Shown here: piece after piece, positions 33,488 to 42,117 of the stretch | Layout: each line of letters begins with the position of its first letter | Position numbering within the stretch: the first letter of the stretch is position 1 | From: an uncultured Croceitalea sp. | GTDB lineage: Bacteria; Bacteroidota; Bacteroidia; Flavobacteriales; Flavobacteriaceae | Assembly: GCA_947494805.1 (NCBI GenBank) | Contig: CANLWK010000006.1 | Coordinates: 88,639-152,638, forward strand | DNA length: 64,000 nucleotides | Reading direction: 5' to 3' | The notes under the pieces: generated by a model | The model's database searches: none | Seen by the model: the letters and a program-made list of their open reading frames with translations, nothing else | What the model was told of the DNA's origin: nothing | Made by a program: the position numbers and the translations under genes

Positions 33488-35698
33488 ATGAAAAAAATAT
33501 GCGTATTGCTGCTATTACTGACCAGCTTTTATACCATTGCCCAAGAAAATGAGACCGACAATTTTCCACCACCTGAAACACCGGTAGTGATTTCGGCGAC
33601 CAGAGCATTGGGCAGACTGAATGTTGATGGTTTATTGAATGAAGCGGACTGGGACAAAGCAGAACCCATAACTGATTTTTTTCGTGTAGAACCAGTTCAA
33701 GGTGGTGTCATAAAGAACCCTACTACAGTACGTATCCTTTATGACGATAAAAACCTTTATGTTGGTGTTTTTGCCCGAGATTCTCTAGGAAAAAAAGGAA
33801 TTCGAATGCAGGATTTGAGCAGGGATTTCAATGGACTTGAAAATGATGTATTTGGAGTTCAGATTGATGCACAGAATACAAAGCAATATGCCGTTTCTTT
33901 TCAAACTACCCCTTACGGGAATCAACAAGATGTTCAAACTTTTAATGACAATAATAGAGATGAAGATTGGAACGCCCTGTGGCGTGTTCGTACGCAGCGC
34001 ACGGATAAAGGGTATTATGCAGAATTCGCGATACCCTTCAAATCCATTCGGTATGATGAACCTGTCAACGGTATTCCGGTTGAATGGGGTATCACTTTCT
34101 TTCGATTGGCAAGAAGGGATTATGAAAAAACGGTTTTCCCTGCCATACCACAGTCTTTTTCAGAAAACCGCATGATCTATGCCGCTAAACTTCAAGGACT
34201 TCAAGTGCCGCCCCCCTCTGCCAACATTCGTATTGAACCCTATGCACTATACCAATATGACGAAAACAAAACAGGCGACGTGGTGACCAGCAAACTGAAC
34301 GAACCCAAGGTGGGGGGCGATGTTAAATGGGCAATAAATCCCAATGCAGTTTTGGATCTGACCATCAATACCGATTTTGCCCAAGCCGATGTGGATCGAG
34401 CGGTAAATAACTTAGAGCGGTTCAATATATTCTTTCCTGAAAGAAGACAGTTTTTTTTGGAAAACTCTGGTATTTGGGCCGGTGGCGGAAACTCTCAGGT
34501 ACGCCCTTTCTTCAGTCGAACAATTGGGTTGGAAAATACTTTCAATGCGGCCCCGGCACCTCTTGATGCCGGCGCTAGGTATACCGACCGCAATGAAGAC
34601 CGCACAATTGCGGCCTTGGCCGTACGCCAACGAGAAACCGACAATAGCACGGGAAGTACATTTGGAGTAGGACGTTACACTCAAAATTATGGAAAGGAAA
34701 ACAATATTGGGGCCATGGTAACCTACCGAATGAATGATTCTTCCAGTGATTTGGGTATCGATAGGCGTAACAATACAACAATTTCGATTGATGGATTTAT
34801 ACGGCCAAAAGCCGAAATCACCCTTTCCTATTTAGTATCTACCTCATTGGACAGTGAAACTGGTGATACGGGTTATTCAGGGCGGATTTTTGCAGGCAAA
34901 CGCACTAATAACTACTATTTGGGTTATGTCAATGCCTTTGTCAGTGAAGACTATGATCCGGCAATGGGCTTTGTTTTTCAAAAAGATGTGATGTATCATA
35001 GCCCAGGGGGTTATGCCATTGTTCGCCCCAAATGGTTGCCATTTGTTCGCCGCTGGGATCCAGGGGCCTTCTTAAACTATTATCATGATTTTGAAGATTT
35101 TGGAAATTTTCAACAATCCAACCTATACATCTTTCCCATCTATACCTGGTTTAAAGACAATAGTTTTGTTGAAGCTTCTCTCACACCCACATGGCAGAAC
35201 ATTAACTTCAATTTTGCACCACTTGGTTTAGCCATTGAACAGGGCGACTACAGCTATACCCGCTATACCCTGAGATATAATTCCGATCAATCAAAAAAGC
35301 TTTCGGGCTCTATACGCTTCAACCTTGGTAACTTCTACAACGGAACCCGCAATACAGTGATCGGAGGATTGCGATATGCACCTTTGCCACACATCGCCCT
35401 AACCGCAGATTATGAACACAACAATATTAATGGCGTTGGTGCTCTAGGGGAAAACCTTGACACTGATCTGTACACTGGCAGTTTGCGACTGGCCTTAAAC
35501 CCAAGGGTACAGTTATCTACCTTTTATCAATACAACAGTTTTGATGAACAAGGCCGTTGGAACGTGCGCTTCAGTTGGGAGTATATGCCCTTGTCGTTCA
35601 TCTATTTGGTGTTCAATGATACCCAGACCGATGTTTTTGACCCTATCGAAAGTAGTACCCAGTTTATTAGTAAGATCACATTTCTTAAGCAATTCTAA
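33488..35698 (+). CDS. DUF5916-family outer-membrane protein with CBM9-like domain
   Basis: A 736-residue exported protein with signal peptide (MKKICVLLLLLTSFYTIAQ). A CBM9-like beta-sandwich spans about residues 35-230 (NVDGLLNEADWDKAEPIT). The C-terminal part (about 240-736) is a DUF5916 beta-barrel with motif NIFFPERRQFFLENSG. It ends in phenylalanine, typical for outer-membrane barrels. It ends an operon with the ABC exporter; the link suggests outer-membrane passage or sensing of the exported compound, which is inferred. A terminator follows at 35854-35890. Confidence 0.85.
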   Translation: MKKICVLLLLLTSFYTIAQENETDNFPPPETPVVISATRALGRLNVDGLLNEADWDKAEPITDFFRVEPVQGGVIKNPTTVRILYDDKNLYVGVFARDSLGKKGIRMQDLSRDFNGLENDVFGVQIDAQNTKQYAVSFQTTPYGNQQDVQTFNDNNRDEDWNALWRVRTQRTDKGYYAEFAIPFKSIRYDEPVNGIPVEWGITFFRLARRDYEKTVFPAIPQSFSENRMIYAAKLQGLQVPPPSANIRIEPYALYQYDENKTGDVVTSKLNEPKVGGDVKWAINPNAVLDLTINTDFAQADVDRAVNNLERFNIFFPERRQFFLENSGIWAGGGNSQVRPFFSRTIGLENTFNAAPAPLDAGARYTDRNEDRTIAALAVRQRETDNSTGSTFGVGRYTQNYGKENNIGAMVTYRMNDSSSDLGIDRRNNTTISIDGFIRPKAEITLSYLVSTSLDSETGDTGYSGRIFAGKRTNNYYLGYVNAFVSEDYDPAMGFVFQKDVMYHSPGGYAIVRPKWLPFVRRWDPGAFLNYYHDFEDFGNFQQSNLYIFPIYTWFKDNSFVEASLTPTWQNINFNFAPLGLAIEQGDYSYTRYTLRYNSDQSKKLSGSIRFNLGNFYNGTRNTVIGGLRYAPLPHIALTADYEHNNINGVGALGENLDTDLYTGSLRLALNPRVQLSTFYQYNSFDEQGRWNVRFSWEYMPLSFIYLVFNDTQTDVFDPIESSTQFISKITFLKQF

Positions 35699-35853
35699 GT
35701 TTCACTCTATACCATTTCATATGTAGTTAACCAAAGATCGAATCACAATACCAGACTAAGGCGCAAACATCGTAAGCCTAAAAAGTACAAGTTTGTGTTT
35801 TCAGAAGGGAGTGCAAAGAAAAACCGAAGGTGATCTACCGAGGTGATTGGTAA

Positions 35854-35890
35854 AAAGGCAAGCCAAAAAATCGCTTGCTTTTGTTTTTCA
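35854..35890 (+). terminator. Terminator of the ABC/DUF5916 operon
   Basis: gcaagc (35858-35863) pairs with gcttgc (35873-35878), extended by flanking A and T residues, then a T-rich tail. Confidence 0.65.
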
Positions 35891-35987
35891 AGCAAAGTGC
35901 AGGTTTTTATTGATCTTCAAAGCTTTTTCAAAAAAGACAAGGCCCATACTTTTCTATTGAAATGTCATCATTGTCAATGAATAAATC

Positions 35988-36026
35988 ATTTCAACTTGTA
36001 CGTACAAGTTGAAATACCTATATTTA
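35988..36026 (+). promoter_or_regulatory. Operon promoter with a perfect 28-bp palindromic operator
   Basis: ATTTCAACTTGTAC (35988-36001) is exactly mirrored by 36002-36015. The centre CTTGTACGTACAAG resembles GntR-type operators. A Bacteroidetes promoter overlaps: TTG at 35996-35998, 20-base spacer, TATATTTA at 36019-36026 (one mismatch to TAnnTTTG). The -33 element lies inside the palindrome, so binding would repress. The GntR/UTRA gene at 43084 at the far end of the operon is the likely binder. Confidence 0.75.
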
Positions 36027-36074
36027 TGATTGCAGCGAAATACCTAAGTAATTCTTAACAAGATCTAACTACCT

Positions 36075-37007
36075 ATGGCTCAACATAAAAACAATGACCG
36101 CAGATTATTTTTAAAAAAGACCTGTTGGGGAATGGCAGGTGCCTTTTGTGCTCCAAATCTTATAATGGCAGGCTCATCTTCCACCAGAACCAAGAATATT
36201 CCCATAAATGCTCATCTATGGGTCTACGCGAGCAAATTTCCTCCACATTGGGACTGCACACCCATTTTAGAAACCGTGTTCGCAGATCTTAATTATTCCG
36301 GAATGTCGGGTTTAGAGCTTATGGAGGGTCAGTTACGCCATGATGACTCCGTAAAGCGTATCAATGAGCTTATCAAGAAGTATGAGCTTCCAGTTTCTGG
36401 TTCTTCTTATGGAGTAGGTTTTGAAATGTGGGACAAAAGCCAACACAAGGCGATTTTGAAAGATATTGAAACAGTGGTGCCAAGATTAGGAAAAGTAGGG
36501 GGCACAACTTTTGGAATTTCGGTAGGAAGTAAAGACGGCCTTAAAACCGAAACCGAGTTAGATGACCAAGCAGCACTCTTAAAAAAGATAAGGAGCATAT
36601 GTGCAGATAACGGCATTGTAGCCAATTTGCACAACCACACCTACGAAGTTGAAAACGACATGCACGATCTAAAGGGTAGTCTCGCAAGACTGCCCGATTT
36701 TCCATTGGGTCCTGATTTGAATTGGTTGATCCGTGCCGGTATTGACCCTGTACAGTTTATCAATACTTATGGCGAACAAATTGTTTACCTACATATACGC
36801 GATCAATATAAGAATGGTACTTGGTCAGAATATGTTGGTCAAGGTAATACCGATTTTCAAGCTATTGGTTTAGCATTGAAAGCACAGAATTTTAGTGGTC
36901 AAGCCGCTGTAGAACTTGCATTTCCGAACGATTTTGTACCAGAGAACGAACTTAGGGAAGATTGGAAAATGAGTCGCGAATTCATCCAAAAGACATTCGA
37001 TTGGTGA
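36075..37007 (+). CDS. Tat-exported sugar isomerase/epimerase (xylose-isomerase-like TIM barrel)
   Basis: A 310-residue protein with a twin-arginine signal (NDRRLFLKKTCWGMAGAFC) followed by a TIM-barrel AP endonuclease-2/sugar isomerase fold. Metal-binding residues include segments GLELMEG, NLHNHTYEVEN, VYLHIRDQY and AAVELAFPND. It would isomerise or epimerise a keto sugar or carry out a lyase-type reaction in the periplasm. It is the first gene of the operon downstream of the 28-bp palindrome. Confidence 0.85.
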   Translation: MAQHKNNDRRLFLKKTCWGMAGAFCAPNLIMAGSSSTRTKNIPINAHLWVYASKFPPHWDCTPILETVFADLNYSGMSGLELMEGQLRHDDSVKRINELIKKYELPVSGSSYGVGFEMWDKSQHKAILKDIETVVPRLGKVGGTTFGISVGSKDGLKTETELDDQAALLKKIRSICADNGIVANLHNHTYEVENDMHDLKGSLARLPDFPLGPDLNWLIRAGIDPVQFINTYGEQIVYLHIRDQYKNGTWSEYVGQGNTDFQAIGLALKAQNFSGQAAVELAFPNDFVPENELREDWKMSREFIQKTFDW

Positions 37008-37040
37008 TCCAATAAACAAAAACTATAAAAATCGATTCTT

Positions 37041-38240
37041 ATGAAAATTGCCATGCTGGGTTCAGGGTTTATAGCTCGCTTTTATGCCGAGTCCCTTCAC
37101 GCACAAAGACGCAAAGACCATGTAGTCATGGTGTATTCCAGAAATGAAGAGAACGCCAAAAGATTTGCTGACGACTATGGATTGCCCCACTTCAGTACTT
37201 CATTGGAAGAGGCTATCGACCACCGTGATGTTGAAGTTGTTTTGATTGCGTTGCCCAATCATTTGCATGAAACAGCCGTATTGGCCTGCGCCAAATCCAA
37301 GAAACATGTGATTTGCACCAAACCCTTAGGGCGAAATGCCGAAGAAGCGAAGCGCATGCTCGATGCCGTAGAGCAAGCTGGTATTTTTGGGGGTTACTTA
37401 GAAGATCTGTGCTACACGCCAAAATTTTTAAAGTCAATGGAGAGCGTTGCAAATGGGGACATTGGTAGGGTCTTATGGGCAAAATCACGTGAAGCACATC
37501 CAGGTCCTCACAGCGATTGGTTCTGGGATAAAGAAAAATCAGGTGGCGGGGCAATAATCGATTTAGGGTGCCATTGTGTTGAAATCAGTAGAAATTTTAT
37601 AGGCAAGCATATCAAACCCATTGAGGTGATGTGCTGGGCCGATACCCAAGTGCATCCGATTGATGCCGAGGACCATGCTATCGGTTTGGTTAAATATGCC
37701 AATGGTGCCATAGGACAGTTCGAGGTTAGCTGGACCTTTAGAGGAGGGATGGACCTACGTGACGAAGTGATGGGCACCGAAGGGACCATTTGGCTCAATA
37801 GCTTCTTGCGTACCGGCTTTGAGATGTTTACCACCGGAAAGGGTAGTGATGGCTATGTCGCTGAAAAGGCAGAATCCAGCACTGGATGGCTATTTCCTGT
37901 GGGCGACGAGGCTCACGAGTTGGGTTATCCCCATATGTTTACCGATATGTTCACTGCCATAGAAGAAAAGCGCCAACCTTTAGAGAGCTTTTATGACGGG
38001 TATGTTGTCAATGCCATTTTAGATGCTGCCTTTGCATCGGCCAAAAGCAAAACTTGGGAACCCGTAGTTTTAAAAGATTGGCGGGGGGAAGAGCCTGGTG
38101 AAGATGAAAAAAACTGGGAATCTTACGATAAGGACCATTATCTTATCAAGAAAGAGGTTTTGCCCAATGGCGATATCACTCTGATATTAAAGCATAAAAA
38201 AACGGCCAAGGTTTCCCGCAAGGTCACTTTGGCCAAATAA
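37041..38240 (+). CDS. Gfo/Idh/MocA-family oxidoreductase
   Basis: A 399-residue NAD(P)-dependent sugar dehydrogenase. The Rossmann glycine motif is GSGFIARFYAESL near residue 7; CTKPLG stands at the usual EKP position; the C-terminal alpha/beta sheet domain has GGAIIDLGCHCVEI. Typical substrates are sugars or inositols oxidised at a ring carbon. No signal peptide, so cytoplasmic. It lies 33 bases after the isomerase gene. Confidence 0.9.
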   Translation: MKIAMLGSGFIARFYAESLHAQRRKDHVVMVYSRNEENAKRFADDYGLPHFSTSLEEAIDHRDVEVVLIALPNHLHETAVLACAKSKKHVICTKPLGRNAEEAKRMLDAVEQAGIFGGYLEDLCYTPKFLKSMESVANGDIGRVLWAKSREAHPGPHSDWFWDKEKSGGGAIIDLGCHCVEISRNFIGKHIKPIEVMCWADTQVHPIDAEDHAIGLVKYANGAIGQFEVSWTFRGGMDLRDEVMGTEGTIWLNSFLRTGFEMFTTGKGSDGYVAEKAESSTGWLFPVGDEAHELGYPHMFTDMFTAIEEKRQPLESFYDGYVVNAILDAAFASAKSKTWEPVVLKDWRGEEPGEDEKNWESYDKDHYLIKKEVLPNGDITLILKHKKTAKVSRKVTLAK

Positions 38241-38269
38241 AAAGGGATGCCTTGCAAAACCTTAATACT

Positions 38270-39055
38270 ATGAATTTCAACAACACCTCATATATCATAA
38301 TGGGCGGAACCACCGGTATGGGGCTCTCAGCTGCTGTTTCACTTCAACAAGCAGGTGCCAAAGTATTGGTGGTAGGAAGAAACCCCGAGAGCGGTGAAAA
38401 AGCAAAGAAAATTTTAGGTTCTAGCGGTCTTGTATTAAGTGGTGATGCCACCGAACCAGAAACGATAACAGCTGCCATTAACTTGGCTCACACCACTTTT
38501 GGAAACATTTCAGGACTGTTTCATGTTGCAGGAGGAAGCGGGCGAAAATGGGGTGACGGCCCTTTGCACCAAATCAGTTTAGAGGGCTGGAACAAAACCA
38601 TGGAACTTAATCTCACCTCGCTTATGCTCTCGAACCAGGCCATAATCAACTATTTTCTTGAAAATAAGATTGCCGGTGTCATTTTGAACATGGGCTCGGT
38701 CTTAGGTTATAGTCCCTCGCCAAAATTTTTTGTCACCCACGCTTATGCCGCCGCTAAATCTGCGATCATAGGTTTTTCAAAATCTATCGCGGCCTATTAT
38801 GCATCACATGATATCAGGGTCAATGTTTTAGCACCAAGCCTTTTCATTACCCCTATGGCCAAAAGGGCGGCTGAAGATACCGATATCCTTGCCTTCTTAA
38901 AGACCAAGCAACCACTTGATGGTGGACGGCCAGGGCTATCTGAAGATATCAATAATGCTGTACTGATGTTCCTACATCCCAATTCAAAGTTCATAACAGG
39001 GCAAGTGCTTGGTGTAGATGGAGGATGGTCATTGAGTGAAGGACAATACGTATAG
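38270..39055 (+). CDS. Short-chain dehydrogenase/reductase
   Basis: A protein of about 261 residues with the SDR cofactor loop GGTTGMG and active-site YAAAK (HAYAAAKSA), C-terminal GQVLGVDGGWS. I chose the ATG at 38270 (MNFNNTSYIIMGG); a TTG 18 bases upstream is less likely. It oxidises or reduces a sugar or polyol hydroxyl. It starts 29 bases after the Gfo/Idh/MocA gene and ends 3 bases before the ROK gene. Confidence 0.9.
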   Translation: MNFNNTSYIIMGGTTGMGLSAAVSLQQAGAKVLVVGRNPESGEKAKKILGSSGLVLSGDATEPETITAAINLAHTTFGNISGLFHVAGGSGRKWGDGPLHQISLEGWNKTMELNLTSLMLSNQAIINYFLENKIAGVILNMGSVLGYSPSPKFFVTHAYAAAKSAIIGFSKSIAAYYASHDIRVNVLAPSLFITPMAKRAAEDTDILAFLKTKQPLDGGRPGLSEDINNAVLMFLHPNSKFITGQVLGVDGGWSLSEGQYV

Positions 39056-39058
39056 CTG

Positions 39059-39967
39059 ATGGACTACTATCTAGGAATTGATATTGGAGGTACACGAATA
39101 AAAACCGTTGTCTTGGATAAAACCGGAAAGATATTGAAACGGCAAGAAGTACCCACAGAAGATGGTAGTGGGGAAAAAGAACTATGGAAGAAAAAAATAA
39201 TCGAAATAATCACTAAAAATTCTGAGCACTATGCCGCTCGAAACCCAGAGCTACTAAGATGTGGTATTTCGGCTCCTGGGCTTGTAGATGAAGACAATAA
39301 AATGACCCTACATATGCCCGAACGGCTTCAGGGAATCGAAAATTTTGATTGGTCAGCAAAACTAGGACGGCCGATCAGGGTAATCAACGACGGACATTCT
39401 GCCTGCTTGGCAGAATATGAATCTTTCTATCGAAGCAAAGGTATAAAGCACTTATTGATGCTTACTTTGGGTACTGGCGTAGGTGGTGGCATAATTATCA
39501 ATGAACAGTTATACCAAGGTAGTATACAACGGGCGGGACATGTAGGCCATATGTCATTGGATAGTAAAGGGTCCATGACCATGACAAATATGCCCGGCAG
39601 TCTGGAATATGCTGTGGGGAACTTTTCTATTTCAGAACGATCGAAAGGTAAGTTCAATAGTGTGCGAGAACTGGTCGATGCCTATGAAAGTGGCAACCCC
39701 GAGGCTCGTGAGTGGTGGTTGGCATCTGTAGAAAAATTGGCCATTGGCCTTGCCTCATTGACAAACATTCTATCTCCAGAATACATTGTTCTGGGTGGAG
39801 GAATCACGGCAGGAGCTGGTGAAGCATTGTTTGAACCATTAAAGACATATATGACGAAATATGAGTGGCGCCCTGGAGGGCACCAAACCACTATTAGGCA
39901 AGCAAAATTGGGCGGTTTTGCCGGAGCTATCGGTGCAGCGTTCTTTACCAAAAACTATAAAAAATGA
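39059..39967 (+). CDS. ROK-family sugar kinase, zinc motif absent
   Basis: A 302-residue ROK protein with the ATP-binding DIGGTRIKTVVLD and GTGVGGG motifs and NDG phosphate loop. The usual CxCGxxGC zinc motif after GHVGH is replaced by a segment without cysteines (MSLDSKGSMTMTNMPG). Without zinc the substrate or stability may differ. It probably phosphorylates a sugar intermediate in the operon. The stop overlaps the SIS start by 4 bases (ATGA). Confidence 0.85.
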   Translation: MDYYLGIDIGGTRIKTVVLDKTGKILKRQEVPTEDGSGEKELWKKKIIEIITKNSEHYAARNPELLRCGISAPGLVDEDNKMTLHMPERLQGIENFDWSAKLGRPIRVINDGHSACLAEYESFYRSKGIKHLLMLTLGTGVGGGIIINEQLYQGSIQRAGHVGHMSLDSKGSMTMTNMPGSLEYAVGNFSISERSKGKFNSVRELVDAYESGNPEAREWWLASVEKLAIGLASLTNILSPEYIVLGGGITAGAGEALFEPLKTYMTKYEWRPGGHQTTIRQAKLGGFAGAIGAAFFTKNYKK

Positions 39968-40746
39968 GTTTGACCAAACAGTATTTAGAAAAAGGAAAGG
40001 ACATACTTTCCGTTGTGGCAACACAAGAATCCATCATACAAGAAGTGGCCCAATTGTTTGCACAATCCATCTTGGCCGGCAGAATGGTCCATTTGTTTGG
40101 ATCGGGACATAGCCGAATGATGGTTGAAGAGATGTGGCCAAGATATGGCTCCTTTCCTGGTTTTAATCCGATTGTAGAACTTTCTCTTTCATTCCATAAT
40201 CTCGTTGTGGGCGCCAATGGCCAAAGACAGGCCATGTTCTTGGAAAATGTTCCAGGGCTCGCCGCACGTATCTTAAGAAACTTTGATACCAGTTCGTCGG
40301 ACACCGCCTTGATCATCTCATCAAGTGGATGCAATGTGGTGCCTATAGAAATGGCCGAAGAATTTCAAAAGCGGAAAATCAAAGTGGTAGCTCTTGTCAG
40401 TAAGCTACATTTGGATGGAAGCACCTCAAAAAAAGCAGATGGAAAAAAACTGACCGATTTCGCAGACTACGTATTGGATACGGGCGCACCCTTGGGTGAT
40501 GCCATGATCTATCTTGACGGCTTGGACGCTCCGGTCGCTCCAGGATCCACCCTGGGCGGGGTATTGTTAATCAATTGCCTCAAAGGTGAGATAGCCAATC
40601 TATTGCACAAAAACGGAAAATCACCCAAAGTACTTAGTAGTGGAAAAATTGTAGGAGAACAACGTGCTAAAGACCTATTTGAATCGGCTTACGATGAACA
40701 TGCCCATTTGATGGCAAAACTTTTTGAAAACGTAGGACCTCAATAA
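39964..40746 (+). CDS. SIS-domain sugar isomerase (UPF0309-like)
   Basis: A 260-residue protein with the SIS fold: VHLFGSGHSRMMVEEMW, SSSGCNVVPIEMA, KVVALVSK, SGKIVGEQR. It resembles UPF0309 phosphosugar isomerases, which aldose-ketose isomerise or bind sugar phosphates. It is coupled to the ROK kinase (ATGA overlap), so it probably handles the phosphorylated product. Confidence 0.88.
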   Translation: MSLTKQYLEKGKDILSVVATQESIIQEVAQLFAQSILAGRMVHLFGSGHSRMMVEEMWPRYGSFPGFNPIVELSLSFHNLVVGANGQRQAMFLENVPGLAARILRNFDTSSSDTALIISSSGCNVVPIEMAEEFQKRKIKVVALVSKLHLDGSTSKKADGKKLTDFADYVLDTGAPLGDAMIYLDGLDAPVAPGSTLGGVLLINCLKGEIANLLHKNGKSPKVLSSGKIVGEQRAKDLFESAYDEHAHLMAKLFENVGPQ

Positions 40747-40753
40747 TTACATC

Positions 40754-42112
40754 ATGACTTTTAAGGCAGCTATTGTAAAAACCTATCAAACCGATATTCT
40801 TGTAATTGGTGCCGGCAGTGCGGGAGCTACCGCTGCCATAGCGGCCGCCAAAGGTAAGTACAAGGTAACCTTGGCAGAACGATACGGATTTCCCGGGGGC
40901 ACCTCAACACAGATGCTAGATACCTTTTATGGTTTTTTCACTCCTTCGGAAGTGCCAAAAAAAATTGTCGGCGGTATTCCGGATCAGATTGTCAATGCTT
41001 TAAACACCTCTGGAAACATTTTTCTTAGGCCAAACACCTATGGTGCGGGTACTGGTGTAAATTACAATCCCGAAAAATTAAAACAGGTATGGGACCAGTT
41101 TTTGGTCCGAAGTGGCGTTCAACTCTTCTACCATACTACCTTAGTTGGTGTCGAAGGTATTGGTGAAACCACAAGTTGTGTCTTTTTCAACAAAGGCTAC
41201 GGGTTTTTTAAGATTTGTGCAAAGCGTATCATAGATGCCTCAGGAGATGCTGATTATTGCCATTGGGCTGGAATACCCTATGAAAAAGCAGGAGATTTAG
41301 AGGCTGGGCAGAGTATGACCACCACATTTCGTATGGCCAACGTTGCACATGAAGTATATGAAGCTTCGGGAGGAAAAAGAATGTTGAAGGAAAAAATGGC
41401 AGCTGCTTATAAAAAAGGAACCCATCCCCTGCCCCGTAAAGAAGGGTCAGCACATGAAATGTGTCAACCAAAATGTATTTCGACCGTTGCTGTGAAAGTT
41501 GTGGACTTAGACCCACTGGACGTTGATGGCATTACCAAAGCCGAAATAGAAGGGCGTCGACAGGCCTTTGTTTTTGAGGATTTCTTCAGGGCAGAGGTAC
41601 CGGGCTATGAAAATGCCAAAATCATTGGTCTTTCGCACCAAATTGGGGTACGGGAAACCCGTAGGGTATATGGAGAATATCGTCTAAAAAAGGAAGATTG
41701 TATGACGGCACAAGACTTTGATGACCAAATCTTTCTATGTGGGGCGCCCATTGAAGACCATAGAAAATCAGAAAATGGAGGATCCGAGACGTTTTGGCAA
41801 TACATTCCCAATGGAGGAACCTATGGTGTACCTTATGGCACGATTGTGCCCAAGGACAGTTTCAACACCTGGGTGGTCGGTCGTTGTTTTTCTGCTACCC
41901 ATGATGCACATGCCTCTTGCAGGTCCATGGCACAGACCATGAGCATGGGGCAAGCCGCAGGAATTGCGGCCGCACTATCTCTAGATATGGACCAAAATGC
42001 AAAAAACATCGACATTCAAAAGCTACAGGACACTTTACTGGGCCTTGGAGCTATTTTACAAACACCAGAAAAACAAGCCAATACTTCTCGCGATGGATGG
42101 GCAAAAAACTGA
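40754..42112 (+). CDS. FAD-dependent oxidoreductase (FAD_oxidored family)
   Basis: A 452-residue flavoprotein with the Rossmann FAD motif ILVIGAGSAGATAAIAAA at about residue 15, a second Asp-containing motif IIDASGDADYCHWAG, and C-terminal GRCFSATHDAHASCRS ending MGQAAGIAAALS. Family members oxidise a hydroxyl of a sugar, polyol or acid. Cytoplasmic, 7 bases after the SIS gene. Confidence 0.88.
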   Translation: MTFKAAIVKTYQTDILVIGAGSAGATAAIAAAKGKYKVTLAERYGFPGGTSTQMLDTFYGFFTPSEVPKKIVGGIPDQIVNALNTSGNIFLRPNTYGAGTGVNYNPEKLKQVWDQFLVRSGVQLFYHTTLVGVEGIGETTSCVFFNKGYGFFKICAKRIIDASGDADYCHWAGIPYEKAGDLEAGQSMTTTFRMANVAHEVYEASGGKRMLKEKMAAAYKKGTHPLPRKEGSAHEMCQPKCISTVAVKVVDLDPLDVDGITKAEIEGRRQAFVFEDFFRAEVPGYENAKIIGLSHQIGVRETRRVYGEYRLKKEDCMTAQDFDDQIFLCGAPIEDHRKSENGGSETFWQYIPNGGTYGVPYGTIVPKDSFNTWVVGRCFSATHDAHASCRSMAQTMSMGQAAGIAAALSLDMDQNAKNIDIQKLQDTLLGLGAILQTPEKQANTSRDGWAKN

Positions 42113-42117
42113 ACGCT

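Larger units (their letters stand above)
35699..36074. other. Intergenic region holding a terminator and the operon promoter
   Basis: It contains the terminator of the ABC/DUF5916 operon (35854-35890), a perfect 28-bp palindrome (35988-36015), and the promoter for the following catabolic operon. No coding sequence is seen. Confidence 0.7.

Noticed and set aside
41917-42117. 67 extra codons upstream of the phosphotriesterase-like start
   Set aside because: They overlap the FAD oxidoreductase in another frame and lack similarity to the family N-terminus; ATG at 42118 fits.
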